Origin: DAIOHQ01 sp036744635
GTDB taxonomy: Bacteria; Planctomycetota; Phycisphaerae; Tepidisphaerales; Tepidisphaeraceae
DNA: 9,662 nt
Assembly: GCA_036744635.1 (NCBI GenBank)
Contig: DAIOHQ010000194.1
Coordinates: forward strand, 1-9,662
Direction of reading: 5' to 3'
The position numbers were made by a program, and so were the translations under genes. The notes below the pieces were generated by a model, which saw nothing but the letters and a program-made list of their open reading frames with translations, did not search any database and was not told the DNA's origin. Positions within the stretch are counted from its first letter, which is position 1, and every line of letters starts with the position of its first letter. Below, piece by piece: positions 5,585 through 9,662 of the stretch.

Positions 5585-6373
5585 ATGGCTTGCAAAGAAT
5601 TCCCAATTATCGAATCGTTGGAAGAGCGCCAGCACCTGTCGGCCAGCATCGCCCATTTTGCCGGCGGCAAGGTGATCGTCACCGCCAAGCGCAGCGATGA
5701 CGCCATCACCGTCGGCCTCAATGAGAATCAGCAGCTCATGAACGTCACCGTCAACGGCGTCACCCGGGCGTTCGGCCGGGCTGACATCCGGTCACTGATG
5801 GTCAACGGCGGGGCGGGCAACGACACCATCACCATCGACGAAAGCAACGGCCTGCTCGGCGTCCCCGCCCTCATCCGCGGCGGGCCGGGGAATGATGTCA
5901 TCCATGGCGGGGTCGAGGATGACCGCATCTATGGTGATGCCGGCAACGACATCATCACCGGCGGCGAAGGCACCGACCGCCTCGACGGCGGGCCGGGCAA
6001 TGACAACCTTACCGGCGGCGGAGGATTCGATCTGATCTTCGGCGCGGCCGGGGACGATGTCATCTCCGGTCTGGCCGGCAACGACACCATCAACGCCGGG
6101 CCGGGAGCGAACTTTGTCGATGCCGGCGACGGCAACGATTTCGTCATCGGCGGGCGGCAGAACGACACGATCCTCGGCGGCGCCGGCAACGACATCCTCA
6201 ACGGCGGAGCGGGTTCCGATACGATCCTCGGCGGCGACGATGACGACAAAATTCTCGGCGGCCCGGCCACCGACAGCCTGGTCGGCGGCCTCGGCGATGA
6301 CACCATCATCGGCGGCGGCGGAGCGGATGCGATTGACGGCGGCCCGGGGGCGAATGTCATCCGCGCCAAGTGA
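5585..6373 (+). CDS. RTX (hemolysin-type) calcium-binding repeat protein with LEPR-XLL-like N-terminus
   Basis: 262 residues. The N-terminus has IESLEERQHLSA (9-20), a variant of the planctomycete LEPR-XLL motif (typically LEPRxLLSA), here with Glu for Pro and His for Leu. Residues 21-74 form a small strand-rich segment. Then comes one nonapeptide GGAGNDTIT (75-83) and, after a 15-residue gap, exactly 18 uninterrupted nine-residue units from 99 to 260 of the GGxGxDxUx type. These fold as a parallel beta-roll that binds Ca2+ between turns. Some units have lost the Asp (GANFVD, GANVIR) or the second glycine. It lacks a classical signal peptide and any catalytic domain. Family knowledge suggests an exported or surface Ca-binding protein; the LEPR-XLL-like start is probably its targeting signal, though the mechanism is unknown. 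A very strong ribosome site and the short gap to thiD suggest good expression, perhaps partly by readthrough. Confidence 0.9.
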   Translation: MACKEFPIIESLEERQHLSASIAHFAGGKVIVTAKRSDDAITVGLNENQQLMNVTVNGVTRAFGRADIRSLMVNGGAGNDTITIDESNGLLGVPALIRGGPGNDVIHGGVEDDRIYGDAGNDIITGGEGTDRLDGGPGNDNLTGGGGFDLIFGAAGDDVISGLAGNDTINAGPGANFVDAGDGNDFVIGGRQNDTILGGAGNDILNGGAGSDTILGGDDDDKILGGPATDSLVGGLGDDTIIGGGGADAIDGGPGANVIRAK

Positions 6374-6386
6374 TCACCGGGTCAAG

Positions 6387-6514
6387 AAGTGGCATGGGCT
6401 ACCAGCCCATGCGCAAGAAGCGCAGCGCGCTTCGTGGCACAGGCGAGGCGCCGATGCCGCGGAAGAGCAGAGCGCTGCGCTTCGGGTGCATGGGCAAGGT
6501 TGCCCATGCCACTT
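6387..6514. repeat. Nested inverted-repeat element (REPIN-like, second family)
   Basis: The outer ends are perfect 13-bp inverted repeats: aagtggcatgggc (6387-6399) and gcccatgccactt (6502-6514). Each end also makes its own hairpin: gcatgggct/agcccatgc (6392-6412) and gcatgggca/tgcccatgc (6488-6509). Inside lies a second pair, gaagcgcagcg (6417-6427) against cgctgcgcttc (6473-6483), whose left arm can itself fold (6417-6433). The plan equals that of the gtagcacggg elements but the sequence differs. It starts 13 nt after the RTX gene, between convergent genes, and may define a transcript end. Confidence 0.8.
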
Positions 6515-6530
6515 GGAAGTTACCACAGCG

Positions 6531-6588
6531 CTGTAGGGTGTAATTCATTGCACCATATATGCACGGTGCAATGAATAACACCCTACAG
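6531..6588. terminator. 58-bp near-perfect palindrome, likely bidirectional terminator or small mobile relic
   Basis: Arms of 24 nt (6531-6554 and 6565-6588) pair with a single mismatch around a 10-nt AT-rich loop (atatatgcac). It sits 15 nt past the stop of the minus-strand aminopeptidase and between it and the plus-strand RTX gene, the right place for a shared terminator. There is no long U-run on either side, so a classical intrinsic terminator is not proven; a miniature inverted-repeat element is the alternative. Confidence 0.6.
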
Positions 6589-6603
6589 GTTGCCTTCGAA
6601 TTC

Positions 6604-7722
6604 TTACTTCAAATTTTCCGGGTTCAGGCCGGCCAGTTCGGGCGCGGTGAAGATTCCATTGCGGCGGATCAGTTTTCCGTCGAAGTAGATTTCACCCCCG
6701 CCGACTTCCGGATCCTGGCGCATGACCATGTCCCAGTGGATCGAGGACTTGTTGCCGTTGGAGGCTTCGTCGTAGCAGGAGCCGGGGGTGAAGTGGATGG
6801 AGCCGGCGATTTTTTCGTCGAAGAGAATGTCCTTCATCGGCCGGGTACACCAGGGGTTGAAGCCGATGGCGAACTCGCCCACGTAGCGGGCGCCGGCATC
6901 GGCGTCCAGCACCTCGTTGAGCTTCTCGGATGCGGTGCTGGTGGCCTCGACGATCCTGCCATCCTTGAACACCAGGCGGATGTCGTTGTGGGTGACGCCC
7001 CGGTAGATGGTCGGGCAGTTGAAGTGGATGACGCCGTTGACGCTGTCGCGCACCGGGGCGGTGAAGACTTCGCCATCCGGGATATTCACCTTGCCATCAC
7101 AGGGAATGGCCCCGATGCCCTTGATGCTGAAGGTGAGGTCGGTGTCGCGCGGGCCTTTGAGGCGCACTACATCGGTCTGCTGCATCAGGTCGCGCAGCGG
7201 CAGCATCGCCCGGGCCATCTTGGCGTAATCCAGGGTGCAGACGTTGAAGTAGAAATCCTCGAATGCCTCCGTGCTCATCTCCGCCATCTGCGCCATGGAT
7301 GGACTTGGCCAGCGCAGCACGCACCAGCGCGTCTTCTTGATGCGGATGTCATGATGCACCCGCTTCCAGACGGTCTCTTCGTAGAGCTTCTGCTTGTCGG
7401 CCGGGACATCGGATAGCTCCGAGACGTTGGGGTTCCCCCGCGCCCCGAGGTAGCACTGCACATTCTCCATCTGCAGGCGCTCGACATCGGCGATCAGCTC
7501 CCACTGCTCGGCCGTCCCCGCCAGCATCAGCGCCCGCTGCACCGCGTTGCTCTTCAGCAGCACCAATGGCCGGCCGCCGGCGCGGGCCGCGTGCTCGACC
7601 AGCGCATTGGTGAATGCGTGCGGCACATCGATCGCCTCGATCAGAATCTTCTCCCCCGGCTTCACCGCGCATGAGTAATTGATCAGCAGGTCGGCCAGTT
7701 TGTGAATGCGGGGATCGGTCAT
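6604..7722 (-). CDS. M29-family aminopeptidase (AmpS/AmpT-type metallopeptidase)
   Basis: 372 residues, usual for thermophilic-type M29 aminopeptidases, cytoplasmic dimeric enzymes that remove N-terminal amino acids with two metal ions. From the ATG at 7722 all expected metal and active-site residues are visible in order: E218 (GEVFTAP), E283 (GEFAIGFNP), H310 (SIHFTPG), Y317, H329 and D331 (SIHWDMV). The N-terminal segment LLINYSCAVKPGEKILIEA (12-30) is also family-typical. The frame stays open to a GTG at 7806, but the extra 28 residues include the REPIN-like repeat read as GTGWKPVL and are not a real extension. AAGGA (7729-7733 on the complement) is 6 nt before the chosen ATG. ettA lies 153 nt upstream on the same strand with the repeat element between. 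Substrate range cannot be told. Confidence 0.93.
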   Translation of the reverse strand: MTDPRIHKLADLLINYSCAVKPGEKILIEAIDVPHAFTNALVEHAARAGGRPLVLLKSNAVQRALMLAGTAEQWELIADVERLQMENVQCYLGARGNPNVSELSDVPADKQKLYEETVWKRVHHDIRIKKTRWCVLRWPSPSMAQMAEMSTEAFEDFYFNVCTLDYAKMARAMLPLRDLMQQTDVVRLKGPRDTDLTFSIKGIGAIPCDGKVNIPDGEVFTAPVRDSVNGVIHFNCPTIYRGVTHNDIRLVFKDGRIVEATSTASEKLNEVLDADAGARYVGEFAIGFNPWCTRPMKDILFDEKIAGSIHFTPGSCYDEASNGNKSSIHWDMVMRQDPEVGGGEIYFDGKLIRRNGIFTAPELAGLNPENLK

Positions 7723-7728
7723 CTTGGG

Positions 7729-7733
7729 TCCTT
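7729..7733 (-). promoter_or_regulatory. Ribosome binding site that selects the aminopeptidase start
   Basis: AAGGA on the minus strand, 6 nt before the ATG at 7722. It argues against the longer frame starting at 7806, whose first codons lie just beyond the repeat arm. Confidence 0.6.
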
Positions 7734-7777
7734 GGATAATGCCGCGGGAAATTCGCCAGCAATCTTCTTTCGCATTT

Positions 7778-7873
7778 CGTAGCACGGGTTTCCAACCCGT
7801 GCCCAACTGCGCTGATCCTCAGGTCGTCGCGCGGCTTGACGCTCGTTGGCACGGGTTGAAAACCCGTGCTACG
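7778..7873. repeat. REPIN-like element, copy 2
   Basis: The ends are perfect 14-bp inverted repeats (7778-7791 and 7860-7873). Each end forms its own 9-bp hairpin, gcacgggtt/aacccgtgc, at 7782-7802 (loop tcc) and 7849-7869 (loop gaa). The right end matches that of copy 1 (4641-4665) at 24 of 25 positions, while the interiors differ. It lies between ettA and the aminopeptidase gene, both on the minus strand, and abuts the ettA stop codon. Confidence 0.9.
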
Positions 7874-7875
7874 TG

Positions 7876-9564
<1,689 letters not shown>

Positions 9565-9662
9565 GCTTCGCTTCTCCTGTCCAATAGTCTGCGGGCTCGG
9601 CCTGGCCGGGTCTAACTCTTGTTTGTGGCGGCCCCACCTTTTACCCCCTCTCCCGGTACTCC
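9565..9662. other. Upstream region of ettA (window edge)
   Basis: 98 nt with the ettA ribosome site (AGGAG, 9574-9578 on the complement) and otherwise no recognisable gene. No convincing -35/-10 pair is visible; the promoter may lie beyond the window. Confidence 0.4.

Noticed and set aside
5881..6366. 27-bp periodicity considered as a CRISPR or DNA satellite
   Set aside because: The periodicity is that of the RTX nonapeptide codons; units differ at DNA level and there are no spacers.

Overview
The window looks like a chromosomal piece of a GC-rich bacterium, most likely a planctomycete (possibly Phycisphaerae-like). That placement is inferred from three things: an RTX-type protein that opens with a variant of the planctomycete LEPR-XLL motif, a solitary pseudopilin-like protein of the kind abundant in Planctomycetota, and intergenic spaces full of short dispersed repeats. 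No rRNA, tRNA, CRISPR array or transposase gene is visible.

Layout. 1-288 is non-coding, with short interspersed repeats. 289-1443 (minus) holds a compact two-gene unit: a small unrecognised protein with a possible PUA/EVE-like core, followed after 9 nt by a winged-helix plus PD-(D/E)XK-type nuclease. Its base composition is nearer 52-57% GC on the lines counted, against about 68% on a line counted in the RTX gene, so it may be an acquired restriction or defence module. 1624-2472 (minus) is a type II pseudopilin-like protein. 2582-3241 (minus) is GTP cyclohydrolase I (folE). A 311-nt divergent spacer rich in simple repeats separates folE from a plus-strand run: an NAD-dependent epimerase-like SDR (3553-4563), thiD (4748-5551) and, 33 nt later behind a very strong ribosome site, a protein with 19 RTX nonapeptides (5585-6373). 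Two minus-strand genes follow: an M29 aminopeptidase (6604-7722) and the ABC-F translation factor EttA (7876-9564).

The genes are mostly unrelated housekeeping functions: folate/pterin entry, thiamine pyrimidine kinase, peptide cleavage and ribosome-associated ATPase. The less ordinary material is the nuclease module and the intergenic DNA. Two copies of a REPIN-like element (ends reading gtagcacggg) lie at 4568-4665 and 7778-7873. A differently sequenced element with the same two-hairpin plan lies at 6387-6514, followed by a 58-bp near-perfect palindrome at 6531-6588. One REPIN copy abuts ettA so closely that the ettA stop codon lies in a duplicate of the repeat end; the same copy creates a false N-terminal extension on the aminopeptidase frame.
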